A DNA stretch of 38,351 nucleotides from Promethearchaeota archaeon (lineage in GTDB: Archaea > Asgardarchaeota > Lokiarchaeia > Sigynarchaeales > SOKP01), in the NCBI GenBank assembly GCA_019057775.1, contig JAHLWT010000133.1, forward strand, positions 1-38,351, given 5' to 3'. This document shows positions 1 through 8,034 of the stretch, piece after piece (positions within the stretch are counted from its first letter, which is position 1; each line of letters opens with the position of its first letter). Under the pieces are notes generated by a model that was not told where the DNA came from, did not search any database, and saw nothing but the letters and a program-made list of their open reading frames with translations. The translations under genes and the position numbers were made by a program.

Positions 1-240
1 GAACCGATCCATGAATTAGGACACATATTTTTAGCTGAAAAAACGAAATATTCATATTTTGGAGGACATGAAGATGTTTATATTGATAGCATTTATGAAA
101 ATTTATTGGATTATGTAAATTTATTTACTCACAAACCGTTAATAATAGAAAATCTACAAAATCAAGGAATTCCAATAGATCCTATATGGGAAAAGTGTTT
201 CAGTAATGGTTATAAGACTTTTTTTATTAATAGCATTTAA
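1..240 (+). CDS. C-terminal end of an unrecognised protein (5' truncated)
   Basis: Frame 1 is open from the first base to a TAA at 238-240, giving the last 79 residues of a protein whose start lies outside the window. It begins EPIHELGHIFLAE and ends with FFINSI. The His/Glu/Asp-rich stretch around GGHEDVY, followed by the hydrophobic strand KPLIIEN, would fit the last strands of a TIM-barrel metal enzyme such as a sugar-phosphate isomerase or endonuclease-IV-like protein, but this is only an impression and no diagnostic motif is visible. A T9 run 23 nt downstream would suit an archaeal terminator. Confidence 0.6.
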   Translation, partial: EPIHELGHIFLAEKTKYSYFGGHEDVYIDSIYENLLDYVNLFTHKPLIIENLQNQGIPIDPIWEKCFSNGYKTFFINSI

Positions 241-262
241 ATTTATTTACGTAACTAAAAGG

Positions 263-271
263 TTTTTTTTT
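263..271 (+). terminator. T-tract terminator after the first gene
   Basis: Nine consecutive T residues lie 23 nt after the stop at 240. Archaeal RNA polymerase can terminate at U-rich tracts without a hairpin. No stem-loop is visible just upstream. Confidence 0.4.
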
Positions 272-324
272 AATTTAGAACTTTAATATTTAATATTATT
301 AGTTAAATTTTCTCTTAAAAGCTG

Positions 325-334
325 TTTTATAATA
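325..334 (+). promoter_or_regulatory. TATA box for the TatD gene
   Basis: The sequence TTTTATAATA is centred about 26 nt upstream of the ATG at 356. That is the usual TATA-to-start distance in archaea, and no Shine-Dalgarno sequence precedes the ATG, so the transcript is probably leaderless. Confidence 0.4.
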
Positions 335-355
335 TAATTTTAATTTTGATTAGAA

Positions 356-1261
356 ATGCCAAAAAATATAAAAATTCCAGAGCCAGAAAAAAATCTCAAG
401 TTTATTGATGTTCATTGCCATCTAGGAGGTATTCCACGCCCTAAGAACGATCAATTACCTTCTGATGAGGTCCAAATTAGAGATTTTTTTGAGAGAGGTG
501 GATTGTACTTAATCACGTGCTCAATTGATATGAGCACGCTTAAATTGATTTTGGATTTTATAAGTGATAATAAAAACATTGGGTTCACTTGTGGATGGGC
601 GCCTCAAACCGTTACCTATACTCCCAAAGATAAATATGTTAAAGAATGGCAGGAATGGGTTAATTATATTGAATCAAATCAGGAAGATTATTTAGCTATT
701 GGAGAGATCGGGTTAGATTTCCATCACGCTAAAACATTAGAAAAACGTAAAAAACAAGTCAGAGTTTTTAGAAAAATTTTAGAATTAACGAAAGACTTTG
801 ATAAACCCTATGTATTGCATGTTAGAAATGCCGCTCACCATGAATACGATAGAGAAAACCCGAAACATCGATATAATAAAAAAAATGGTGCGAATGAAGA
901 AATTTTTAGAATTTTAGGCGAATTTAATATAAATCCTAGACGCGTTTTATGGCACTGCTTTTCTGGTCCAGAAGATTATGGAATAATCTTACCTAAACAA
1001 GGCTTTATGATTTCAGTGCCAAGCTCTGCCTATGGATATGATAGATGGCGTAAAGTAAGTAAACATGTTCCATTACAGTCATTAGTGACAGAAACTGATA
1101 GCTATTATCAGCACCCTTATTTAAGAGGACCTTTGAATGTTCCTTCAAATGTAAGATATGCTATAGCGGCAATTTCTTATTCACAAAACATATCTCAGGA
1201 AATAGTTAGCAAAAAAACAATTGAAAATGCTAAAAGATTTTTTAAATTATCTATAGGTTAG
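356..1261 (+). CDS. TatD-family metal-dependent hydrolase
   Basis: 301-residue amidohydrolase-fold protein of the TatD family (metal-dependent DNase/hydrolase, cytoplasmic). The expected metal and catalytic residues are present in order: HxH at H20/H22, Glu117 in GEIGLD, His155 in VLHVRN, His200 in HCFSG and Asp248 in TETD. The length is slightly above the 255-270 typical of bacterial TatD, with an insertion of about 20 residues after VLHVRN that is rich in His, Arg and Lys (residues 158-178). The start ATG has a TATA box 26 nt upstream and no Shine-Dalgarno, fitting a leaderless mRNA. A flavodoxin gene follows 40 nt later. The substrate cannot be told from sequence. Confidence 0.85.
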   Translation: MPKNIKIPEPEKNLKFIDVHCHLGGIPRPKNDQLPSDEVQIRDFFERGGLYLITCSIDMSTLKLILDFISDNKNIGFTCGWAPQTVTYTPKDKYVKEWQEWVNYIESNQEDYLAIGEIGLDFHHAKTLEKRKKQVRVFRKILELTKDFDKPYVLHVRNAAHHEYDRENPKHRYNKKNGANEEIFRILGEFNINPRRVLWHCFSGPEDYGIILPKQGFMISVPSSAYGYDRWRKVSKHVPLQSLVTETDSYYQHPYLRGPLNVPSNVRYAIAAISYSQNISQEIVSKKTIENAKRFFKLSIG

Positions 1262-1310
1262 ATATATATTTAATACTTTTATTTTAACAAATTGAATTAA
1301 AGTGAACAGG

Positions 1311-1826
1311 ATGAAAATATTAATTACTTATTTTTCAAACACGGGAAATACCGAAAAGGTAGCAAGTAGTCTTAAGGAAGGATTAGAGGGTGAGGATGTT
1401 GATTTGGTTCCGATTAATGATGTCATACCCTCAAGTTTAAAAAACTATGATTTGATTTTTTTAGGCTCGGGTATTTATGCCAGTAGAGTGAACAAGGCTT
1501 TATCAGAATTAATAACTGCTGCTGATGAATTACCTCCAAAATTTGTTTTTTTCTGTACTCATGCAAGTTTGGATGGCTATCAAGATGGCTTTAAAATAGT
1601 GAAAAGGAAGCTTAGTAAGACGACCTCAGAGATTATTGATACCTTTGATTGTATGGGTGATAATTTAGGAATACCTGAAGCAACTCGAAGGGCAATGTTA
1701 GAGAAATTACCACCTGATCAAAAGAAACAAGCTGAGGAACATCAAAAAAGATTAAAAGGAAGACCAAACCTTGATGATCTTGAAAGAGCTAAAAATTTTG
1801 CTAAGACATTGATAAAAAAATTATAA
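1311..1826 (+). CDS. Flavodoxin-domain protein
   Basis: Flavodoxin of about 171 residues (174 if the in-frame GTG at 1302 is used). The FMN phosphate-binding loop is seen at once in YFSNTGNTEKVA, followed by alternating strands and helices (LIFLGSGIY, KFVFFCTHAS) of the flavodoxin fold. It should be a cytoplasmic one- or two-electron carrier. The ATG at 1311 gives the classic MKILITYFS start, so it is preferred here. The region from residue 140 onward is a charged helical extension (KKQAEEHQKRLKGRP) beyond the core. It follows TatD on the same strand. Its redox partner is not obvious; the Fe-S/FAD genes next door lie on the opposite strand. Confidence 0.85.
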   Translation: MKILITYFSNTGNTEKVASSLKEGLEGEDVDLVPINDVIPSSLKNYDLIFLGSGIYASRVNKALSELITAADELPPKFVFFCTHASLDGYQDGFKIVKRKLSKTTSEIIDTFDCMGDNLGIPEATRRAMLEKLPPDQKKQAEEHQKRLKGRPNLDDLERAKNFAKTLIKKL

Positions 1827-1885
1827 ATCTCTCTAATTTCAATATAAATTTCTATTTTTCACATAAAACAAATAATAGTTTATAA

Positions 1886-3061
1886 TTACAGAGTTTCTAT
1901 ATCTATTTGATCTATTATTTCAATTAGGTCTAATACTTCAAAATTGAAATTGTATTTAATATTTGCATCAGATAAATTTCTCTGACAGAATGGACATGTT
2001 GAAGTTATAATTGTAGCCTTTGTTTCTTGAGCTTCCTTTAATCTCTCGTGTGAAATTTCAACTGACCAATCAGGATATCCGATCTTTACACCACCGCCCG
2101 CACCACAACACCATGCAAAGTTTCTATTCCTTTTCATCTCTACTAATTTAAGTCCAGGAATTTGTTTATAAATTTCCCTAGGAATCTCATATATGCCCAT
2201 ATGCCTTCCTAAATGACACGGATCATGATATGTAACAGTTTCATTATATTCTGACTTGAATTTTATTTTCTTCAAATCTAGTAATTCTTTGATTAATTCT
2301 GCTGTATGATATACTTCAAAATCATATTCTTGACCAAATCGCGTAAAATCTCTTTTTAAAGTTTTATAACAACCAGCACAAGATGTAATTAACTTTTTTG
2401 CTCCCGTTTTTTTAATTTGAGTGATATTATAATTCATATAATCAACCACAATACTTAATTGACCAGTTCTGATCATCGGACTTGTACAACAATGCTCATC
2501 AATCAAAGTGAAATCAATACCTACTTTTTTCAGGAAACTTAAAGTTGAATCTCGAATGTTTTGCTGACGATAATTAGAAGTACAACCTATAAAATAGACC
2601 CATTCTGCTTTATCAGGTAATTTGTATTTTTTCTTTAAATCTTCATTATCAGAATTATCTTCTCCATAGGGATTACAGCTCTCTTCACAATGAGATACCA
2701 AGAACTCTTGATTTTTTGCCGGACCAATATGTTTCACAGCTAATTCTCTAAGAGCTTCAATCATATCTACTATATAATCAGCATGAGGTGCATTACAAGA
2801 ATCCATACACGCTCCACATGTTGTACAAGCAAAAATTGGTTTTAATACGTCTTCAGTCCAATCTAAGTCTCCATTAATTAGACCTCTTATTGTTCTGATC
2901 CTCCCGGATGCCCAATATGATTCAAATAAAAACTTTTCACCACTAGGACAACATGGTTCATATTCTTTGTATGAATACTTACACGTACTACATTTAATAC
3001 ATCTATCAAATGCCATTTCTAGAAATTCTTTACCAAATAAATCTTTATCAACTTCGACCAT
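1886..3061 (-). CDS. GlcF/HdrD-like iron-sulfur oxidoreductase subunit
   Basis: 391-residue protein with two N-terminal 4Fe-4S ferredoxin-type sites followed by two CCG domains. Site 1 is around C21, C24, C27 with C37/C38. Site 2 is the regular CxxCxxCxxxC at C79, C82, C85, C89. The CCG domains show EHCC with TSCAGC, then DPCHLGRH, WCCGAGGG and TCPFC. This order is that of glycolate oxidase GlcF, lactate-utilisation LldE/F-like proteins and HdrD, which pass electrons from a flavoprotein to an acceptor. The ATG directly follows the TAG of the FAD oxidase gene (TAGATG), and a strong GGAGGTG ribosome site lies inside that gene's end, so the two are surely co-translated. Flavodoxin, quinone or HdrB-type partners are possible electron acceptors; none is proven. 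Confidence 0.88.
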   Translation of the reverse strand: MVEVDKDLFGKEFLEMAFDRCIKCSTCKYSYKEYEPCCPSGEKFLFESYWASGRIRTIRGLINGDLDWTEDVLKPIFACTTCGACMDSCNAPHADYIVDMIEALRELAVKHIGPAKNQEFLVSHCEESCNPYGEDNSDNEDLKKKYKLPDKAEWVYFIGCTSNYRQQNIRDSTLSFLKKVGIDFTLIDEHCCTSPMIRTGQLSIVVDYMNYNITQIKKTGAKKLITSCAGCYKTLKRDFTRFGQEYDFEVYHTAELIKELLDLKKIKFKSEYNETVTYHDPCHLGRHMGIYEIPREIYKQIPGLKLVEMKRNRNFAWCCGAGGGVKIGYPDWSVEISHERLKEAQETKATIITSTCPFCQRNLSDANIKYNFNFEVLDLIEIIDQIDIETL

Positions 3062-4486
3062 CTATGTATTCCACCTCCCCGGGTTAAATATATTATTAGG
3101 ATCCATGCAACCTTTTATTTTTTCAAATAGTTTAAGCCAACCAGGATTAATTTTCTCTCGAAGTTTAGCAGTTAACCATGAAGGAGTTTTATATGGTATA
3201 CATCCTAATTCGATACAAACGTCACTTATTTCCTCCATGACTTTGACTATTTTTTCTTTCTCTGCAAATCGTTTAAAGCGAAAAATTGGTCGAAAGATTC
3301 CGTAATGACCACCTTTCATAATTTTAATATAATTGAAAGAAGGCACACCATATTTTTGGTAAATCTTGTCAGTTTTTTCTATTAACTCTTCAAATTTATG
3401 GGTAGGAGCATAAGCACCAAACCAAGTGAGACCACTATATTCATGGAGAGAAAGGATTTGGGATGGTAAATCATATATGTTTCGAGCTTTCAAACTGAAA
3501 AGTTTAGAAAATTCGTTATAATCAATAAGGTGAATGTTAGTTCCATGTTTATTTAAATCATCCACTATATTCTGTAGTATTTCTAACTTTGCTTCCATTT
3601 GCTTTTCGGTTTTAGCAGAAATAGGCATTACTCCCGTATAAGGAGGTTCACCGGGGTATCTTTTAGGCTCTGGAATTCCAACTTCCATTTTTGCCACTTC
3701 AACTGAAAATGCTGCAATATCATTAATAATTTCGGCTCTACCGATTTCTCTCAAAAAAGGCCCGATATCAGTTAATCCAAAAAACAATACAAGTTGAGGC
3801 TTTTCAATTGGATCTTTTGGCCATAATTGAACAGAACATTTTGTTACAAGCCCGGTCATTCCCTGCCAATTCACGAATAATCCTAATAAATCAGGCATAG
3901 GATACCGACACCACCAACTATCGGGATCTGCCTCATCTTTTCCATAAAAACATGACCCTATACGGGCAATATCTCCTTCTGCAGTTATTACTTCTAATCC
4001 ATTTATAGCATCCGCCATTGAACCAATTTTAGCACCCAAATTAGTCATACCACTTAGAAGTGCATTTCCTGCAATTCCAGAATATGGTGGAGCATTGGGA
4101 TAACTATATCTAAGATGTGGATAATTTTCATCTAAATATTTTTTCATTTGACCGAAGGTTACACCGGGTTCCACAATCGCATACATCATATTCTCATTGA
4201 TATGAAGTATTTTATTCATTTTCTTCCCAAAATCAATGACAATTCCACCATAATCCGGAATTGTAAGACCACCAACATTATTTCCAGTTGCAACTGGAAC
4301 AATTGGAATTATATACCGATTACAAAATTTTACAAGTTGAACCAATTGCTCTACTATTTCAGGAATTACTACAAAATCTGGCATGTGGGGGTCATTTTCA
4401 GTCATATCATAAGAATAAGGATATAGATCAACTTGTTTATCAGTAACATTTGTAGCACCAAAAATTTCCACTAATTTAGCATACAC
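3062..4486 (-). CDS. GlcD-like FAD-linked oxidase (PCMH-type FAD domain)
   Basis: 474 residues from the GTG at 4486. The PCMH-type FAD-binding domain is seen in PDFVVIPEIVEQLVQLV, VPVATGNNVGG and IVEPGVTFGQM, then AGNALLSG and GMTGLVTKCSVQLWP. The C-terminal cap ends with DPNNIFNPGRW, the usual end of GlcD, D-lactate dehydrogenase and vanillyl-alcohol/4-cresol oxidase relatives. The long C-terminal half and the NPGRW ending resemble the 4-cresol-dehydrogenase branch as much as GlcD, so the substrate is open. With its Fe-S partner it probably oxidises a 2-hydroxy acid or a hydrophobic alcohol. The start is uncertain: the only good ribosome site is at 4544-4550, the frame is open to a TAA at 4541-4543, and no ATG/GTG/TTG lies between it and 4486; an ATT at 4535-4537 is correctly spaced. 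Confidence 0.87.
   Translation of the reverse strand: MYAKLVEIFGATNVTDKQVDLYPYSYDMTENDPHMPDFVVIPEIVEQLVQLVKFCNRYIIPIVPVATGNNVGGLTIPDYGGIVIDFGKKMNKILHINENMMYAIVEPGVTFGQMKKYLDENYPHLRYSYPNAPPYSGIAGNALLSGMTNLGAKIGSMADAINGLEVITAEGDIARIGSCFYGKDEADPDSWWCRYPMPDLLGLFVNWQGMTGLVTKCSVQLWPKDPIEKPQLVLFFGLTDIGPFLREIGRAEIINDIAAFSVEVAKMEVGIPEPKRYPGEPPYTGVMPISAKTEKQMEAKLEILQNIVDDLNKHGTNIHLIDYNEFSKLFSLKARNIYDLPSQILSLHEYSGLTWFGAYAPTHKFEELIEKTDKIYQKYGVPSFNYIKIMKGGHYGIFRPIFRFKRFAEKEKIVKVMEEISDVCIELGCIPYKTPSWLTAKLREKINPGWLKLFEKIKGCMDPNNIFNPGRWNT
3072..3078 (-). promoter_or_regulatory. Shine-Dalgarno of the Fe-S subunit gene
   Basis: On the minus strand the sequence is GGAGGTG, 10 nt before the ATG at 3061 and within the last codons of the preceding FAD oxidase gene. 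It fixes the start of the Fe-S subunit and shows translational coupling. Confidence 0.6.
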
Positions 4487-4543
4487 ATCTTCCTTTGTAA
4501 TCTTTTCAAATATATTTCTTTCATCTACTTTAGTAATTTCTTA

Positions 4544-4550
4544 CCACCTC
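4544..4550 (-). promoter_or_regulatory. Shine-Dalgarno with no standard start codon nearby
   Basis: GAGGTGG on the minus strand, directly after the TAA of the SCP2-like gene. In the frame of the FAD oxidase the first codon at a usable distance is ATT (4537-4535). The first standard start, GTG at 4486, is about 57 nt away. Either an ATT start is used or the sequence here carries an indel. Confidence 0.4.
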
Positions 4551-4973
4551 TTATCTAGTTTCTTTATTAAATTCATACAATTTAAGATTGGGTACAGCAG
4601 CAAGCATACTCATGGATGTTACGAATATATTAAAGAATTTGGGCATTAATTTTGGATCTTTTTCCAATCCGATTAATTCCATTTTCTTCTCTTCAATAGC
4701 TTTAGCCGGGCTTAATCTTCCATAGGCAATATCAAGCATAACATTAATATTAATATTTAACTTTAAGTCAAAATTTTCTACTTCTTTTCGTTCAAAATTG
4801 ATATCTAACCCATTAAAAATAACAGTAACGGGATAAAAAGGTTCGATATGAAGCACAATCTTCTTATTCCAATTCTTCACACTTCTGATAAATTTCTTAT
4901 CATCTATTCTATAATTAAAAATGTTGTATAAGGATAATGAGATTAAATCATCTGGTTGTGTAATATTTAACAT
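4551..4973 (-). CDS. SCP2-like sterol/lipid-carrier domain protein
   Basis: 140 residues. The C-terminal half fits the SCP2 sterol-carrier fold: a beta strand with alternating hydrophobics (FDLKLNININVMLDIAYGRLSP), then an A-x-E helix and the strand KKMELIGLEKDP, ending in a hydrophobic helix (KFFNIFVTSMSML). In SCP2 proteins this fold makes a tunnel for fatty acyl chains or other hydrophobic ligands. It is the first gene of a three-gene minus-strand operon: its TAA is followed at once by the ribosome site of the FAD oxidase. The ATG at 4973 has GGAAAG about 7 nt upstream. The family call is by fold pattern, not by a strict motif. The pairing suggests that the downstream oxidase acts on a hydrophobic substrate. 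Confidence 0.65.
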   Translation of the reverse strand: MLNITQPDDLISLSLYNIFNYRIDDKKFIRSVKNWNKKIVLHIEPFYPVTVIFNGLDINFERKEVENFDLKLNININVMLDIAYGRLSPAKAIEEKKMELIGLEKDPKLMPKFFNIFVTSMSMLAAVPNLKLYEFNKETR

Positions 4974-5075
4974 GTTTATCTTTCCTTTTTTGATCTTTTA
5001 TATAATTTAGATTAATGAATTTTTAATTAATAAATGACACGTTATTAAAAAGGAATAATAGGAAAAGAGAAGGTT

Positions 5076-6248
5076 CTAAGGGAAGATTCCTCTGAGTTCA
5101 ATGGCTTTTGCTACTCTGGATACTGCGAGGATATACGCTGCCGTACGTAGTGAAATATTCCTTTCTTTTGATACCTTATAAACTTCTTCAAAAGCTTTTA
5201 ACAGAATTCGCTTTAGTTCTTTATTAATTCTCTCTAAATCCCAAAAATAAGCACGAATATCTTGAACATATTCAAAATAAGATACACAAACACCTCCAGC
5301 ATTCGCTAAAATATCAGGAACAACATGAATTCCTTTTTTATATAAGACTTTATCTGCTTTAGGTGTAGTAGGTCCATTTGCTCCCTCCAGAAGGATTTTA
5401 CATTTAATATCATTTGCATTCTCTTGTGTTATTTGATTTTCTAAGGCAGCAGGGATTAAAATATCGCATTGGATTATGAGTAAATCATTGTTGGTGATTA
5501 ATTTATATCGATTATCGTTAAAAGATTTTAAAGGGTTACCTTGACTTGTCCATTCTAATAATTTCCCTATATCTAAGCCTTCCTCATAATATATTGCGCC
5601 TGAAATGTCTGATACTGCTAGTATTTTGCATCCATGATCATATAAAAGACGAGCTATCCACCCACCTACATTACCAAATCCTTGAATTACTATTTCTTGA
5701 GATTTTAAATCAATATTTAATTTTTCACATAGAGCTTCAATCACATAATAGAGCCCCATTCCTGTTGCAGATTCTCTCCCGACAGACCCTCCTATTTCAA
5801 TAGGTTTTCCCGTTACTACTCCTGGAATTGCTCTCCCTTTATTCATCGAATATGTATCCATCATCCAAGCCATGATCTGGGCATTTGTGTTAACATCTGG
5901 GGCAGGGATGTCAATATCTGGGCCGATTATGTTAATAATTTCAGCGGTATATCTCCTAGTTAACTTTTCTAACTCCTTTTTTGATAATTTTTTAGGATCC
6001 ACACAGACACCCCCTTTCGCTCCTCCAAGTGGTAGGTTTAGTAAACTGGTCTTCCAAGTCATCCATGTTGCTAAAGCTTTTACTTCATCAAGATTCACAC
6101 CTGGAGCAAATCTTATACCTCCTTTTCCCGGACCTCTAATAGTAGAATGATGAACCCTATAACCTTCGAATATCTCAATCTCTCCGTTATCCCTCAGAAT
6201 AGGTATGGATACGATTAAGGAACGTTCTACTCTTTTAATAAATTTCAC
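5076..6248 (-). CDS. gdhA: Glutamate dehydrogenase
   Basis: NAD(P)-dependent glutamate dehydrogenase, which interconverts glutamate with 2-oxoglutarate and ammonia. The signature is unmistakable: RGPGKGGIRFAP, WKTSLLNLPLGGAKGG with the catalytic lysine in GGAKGG, PAPDVNT, the Rossmann loop QGFGNVGG, and ANAGGVCVSYFEYVQ. Coordinates here start at the first standard codon, GTG at 6248, giving 390 residues, but homology continues upstream: in the same frame the codons at 6249-6317 read NPFDNAKKQIDIVAKEIGL..., the normal N-terminus of hexameric GDH. No ATG, GTG or TTG precedes it in frame before the TGA at 6333-6335. Either an ATA at 6326 (7 nt after GGTGA) is used, giving 416 residues, or the A6 run just after a GTG at 6336 has one extra base, giving 419. 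Confidence 0.93.
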   Translation of the reverse strand: MKFIKRVERSLIVSIPILRDNGEIEIFEGYRVHHSTIRGPGKGGIRFAPGVNLDEVKALATWMTWKTSLLNLPLGGAKGGVCVDPKKLSKKELEKLTRRYTAEIINIIGPDIDIPAPDVNTNAQIMAWMMDTYSMNKGRAIPGVVTGKPIEIGGSVGRESATGMGLYYVIEALCEKLNIDLKSQEIVIQGFGNVGGWIARLLYDHGCKILAVSDISGAIYYEEGLDIGKLLEWTSQGNPLKSFNDNRYKLITNNDLLIIQCDILIPAALENQITQENANDIKCKILLEGANGPTTPKADKVLYKKGIHVVPDILANAGGVCVSYFEYVQDIRAYFWDLERINKELKRILLKAFEEVYKVSKERNISLRTAAYILAVSRVAKAIELRGIFP

Positions 6249-6434
6249 TATATTGTGATCTAATCCAATTTCCTTGGCTACTATATCAATTTGTTTTTTC
6301 GCATTATCAAAAGGGTTTAACTCTATCTTTTTTCACCTATAAAAGTAAATAACTATCAAATTGATTTAAATAATTAATTTTGTTAAATATATAATTTTCG
6401 ATAATTCGAAAAGTGGAGTGTTTTACCATTAATA

Positions 6435-7472
6435 TTAAAGATTTAACAGACTATGTCTGACAAATTTGAGAGGATCAGTCGCGCAACCTCCTGAATCTAA
6501 CCCACCTAATTGATTTATTATTTTTTCAGGAATTAGGTTGTCTTTTAACCAAAGATCTTTTAGATTTGTTAATGACTCCAACCCTTTAACTTGAATAATC
6601 CGATTTTGACCTAAATCTAATGTTTCTAATTTTGTGAGAGGTTCAAGACCTTTTATTTCACCGATATTGTTTTCAGAGAGGAATAAATTTTCTAGATTCG
6701 TCAGTGAATATAAGCCTTTAATCTGAGTGATGTTATTCTGTTTAAGGTTTAGGATTTTTAGATTTTTACACTCATCGAGTCCTCTAATTTTTGAAAGTTG
6801 ATTCGTATTAAGCCAAAGTGTCTCTAATTTATCCAGTGTCTCAAGCCCTTTTAGATCTTGAATTTTATTATTATTTAAGTAAAGACTTTTTAAATTTTTT
6901 AGATTACTTAAACTTTCTATACTTGTAATTTGATTACCAGCTAAATTTAATACTTCTAAGTTTGTAAGATTTTCAATATTCTTAATTTGTTGGATTTGGT
7001 TTCCTGCAATCCATAAAACTTCAAGATCCACCAAACTTTCTAGCCCTTTAATTTCGGTAATTACATTCCACGATAAATCCAACCTTTTAAGAGAAGTTAA
7101 ATTTTCAAAACCTTTCAAACTTGAGATCTGATTTCCTCTTAGGTATAATTCTTGTAAATTACTTAAATTATCTAATCCCTGTATCTCTGATATTTGATTA
7201 CTTATCAAATGAAGAATTTCGAGATTTACTAATTTATCTAATCCTTCTATTTTTAAAATATTATTGCTACCGAGATTAAGGATTTCTAATTCTGTCAGGT
7301 TTTCGAGTCCTTTAATTTCTGAAATTTCATTAGAACTTAATTCTAAATTTTTAAGGTCTTTAACATTCGATAGATTAATAATCTCATCGATAGATTTAAT
7401 TTCTAAAAGACCTAAATCAAGAAAACCTTTTTTTACTTCAAATTTGCTTCCCGCTACTTCTACAGATTTCAT
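6435..7472 (-). CDS. SDS22-like leucine-rich-repeat protein
   Basis: 345 residues, almost entirely twelve complete and one partial 22-residue LRRs (about residues 45-325) of the SDS22/internalin type, each with the pattern LxLxxNxIxxIKGLExLxxLxx. A short N-terminal segment (MKSVEVAGSKFEVKKG) precedes the repeats, and the chain ends in GGLDSGGCATDPLKF. There is no signal peptide or membrane segment, so it is predicted to be cytoplasmic and to act as a protein-binding horseshoe. The ATG at 7472 is preceded by AGGTT. It is monocistronic; its partner is not evident from the neighbours. SDS22-type repeats are best known in the eukaryotic regulator of protein phosphatase 1; function here is unknown. 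Confidence 0.88.
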   Translation of the reverse strand: MKSVEVAGSKFEVKKGFLDLGLLEIKSIDEIINLSNVKDLKNLELSSNEISEIKGLENLTELEILNLGSNNILKIEGLDKLVNLEILHLISNQISEIQGLDNLSNLQELYLRGNQISSLKGFENLTSLKRLDLSWNVITEIKGLESLVDLEVLWIAGNQIQQIKNIENLTNLEVLNLAGNQITSIESLSNLKNLKSLYLNNNKIQDLKGLETLDKLETLWLNTNQLSKIRGLDECKNLKILNLKQNNITQIKGLYSLTNLENLFLSENNIGEIKGLEPLTKLETLDLGQNRIIQVKGLESLTNLKDLWLKDNLIPEKIINQLGGLDSGGCATDPLKFVRHSLLNL

Positions 7473-7646
7473 AATATTAACCTAAGATGACTTTCTTTAA
7501 AATTTGTAGTATAATAATTAGATATAAAATAATTATGGAAGACTTATTATTTATTCATTTTTAAACATTAATTGTTTTTAGAGAAATTGTCTTATTTCTA
7601 TTCTATAAAAAGCACTTATTAAGATGTAGTTTATTATTGAATTAAT

Positions 7647-7799
7647 ATGAAAGCTATAGTTTGTAAGGAATGTGGACATTCTTATGAAGATAAAGAACCA
7701 GGATATCATTATTGCCCTAATTGTTCGAAAGATATGAAATTTATAAAGTTCGAAGCTTTTTGCGGCGCTAAACCTGGAGAACTCCACCAAAGAGATTAA
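7647..7799 (+). CDS. Small zinc-ribbon protein, copy 1 (50 aa)
   Basis: A 50-residue reading frame starting at the ATG at 7647 and ending with TAA at 7797-7799. It reads MKAIVCKECGHSYED..., with two CxxC knuckles (C6/C9 in CKECG and C23/C26 in CPNC) spaced like a zinc ribbon or a short rubredoxin-like site, then FKFEAF-like strand and GAKPGELH. A paralogue follows 27 nt later with the same length and Cys spacing, and selection on such a short frame is well supported by that pair. A TATA-like TCTATAAAA at 7602-7610 lies about 40 nt upstream. Function unknown; possible roles are zinc-dependent nucleic-acid or protein binding or redox. Confidence 0.8.
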   Translation: MKAIVCKECGHSYEDKEPGYHYCPNCSKDMKFIKFEAFCGAKPGELHQRD

Positions 7800-7826
7800 A
7801 TAACATCTTAAATTTTACAATTTATA

Positions 7827-7979
7827 ATGTTTTACGCTGTATGTAAAGAATGTGGTTTTAGTTATGAACTTAAAGAGCAAGGGTATTATTATTGCCCTCA
7901 ATGCAAAAAAGACCGCAGATTCCTTAAATTAGAGGTATTTGATGGCGCGAAACCCTCTGAAATTCATGAACATAAATAA
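7827..7979 (+). CDS. Small zinc-ribbon protein, copy 2 (50 aa)
   Basis: Second 50-residue frame, ATG 7827 to TAA 7977-7979, reading MFYAVCKECGFSYEL..., with CxxC at C6/C9 and C23/C26. It matches copy 1 at CKECG, SYE, GYxYCPxCxKD, FxGAKPxEIH and the exact length. The genes are separated by 27 nt and are surely co-transcribed. Most differences lie in charged surface positions and copy 1 has an extra Cys (residue 39), which copy 2 lacks (Asp). This is a tandem duplication with conserved metal sites. The gene converges on the beta-helix surface protein at 8035. Confidence 0.8.
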   Translation: MFYAVCKECGFSYELKEQGYYYCPQCKKDRRFLKLEVFDGAKPSEIHEHK

Positions 7980-8034
7980 GGGCAATTAGTTCAGGTATCA
8001 TTGAAAATAAAGAAAAAGAAAGTACGGAGGATAT

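Noticed and set aside
7578..7790. A 70-residue minus-strand reading frame over the first zinc-ribbon gene
   Set aside because: It lies opposite a frame with a clear conserved CxxC pattern and a paralogue; its own protein looks like antisense translation with no motif.
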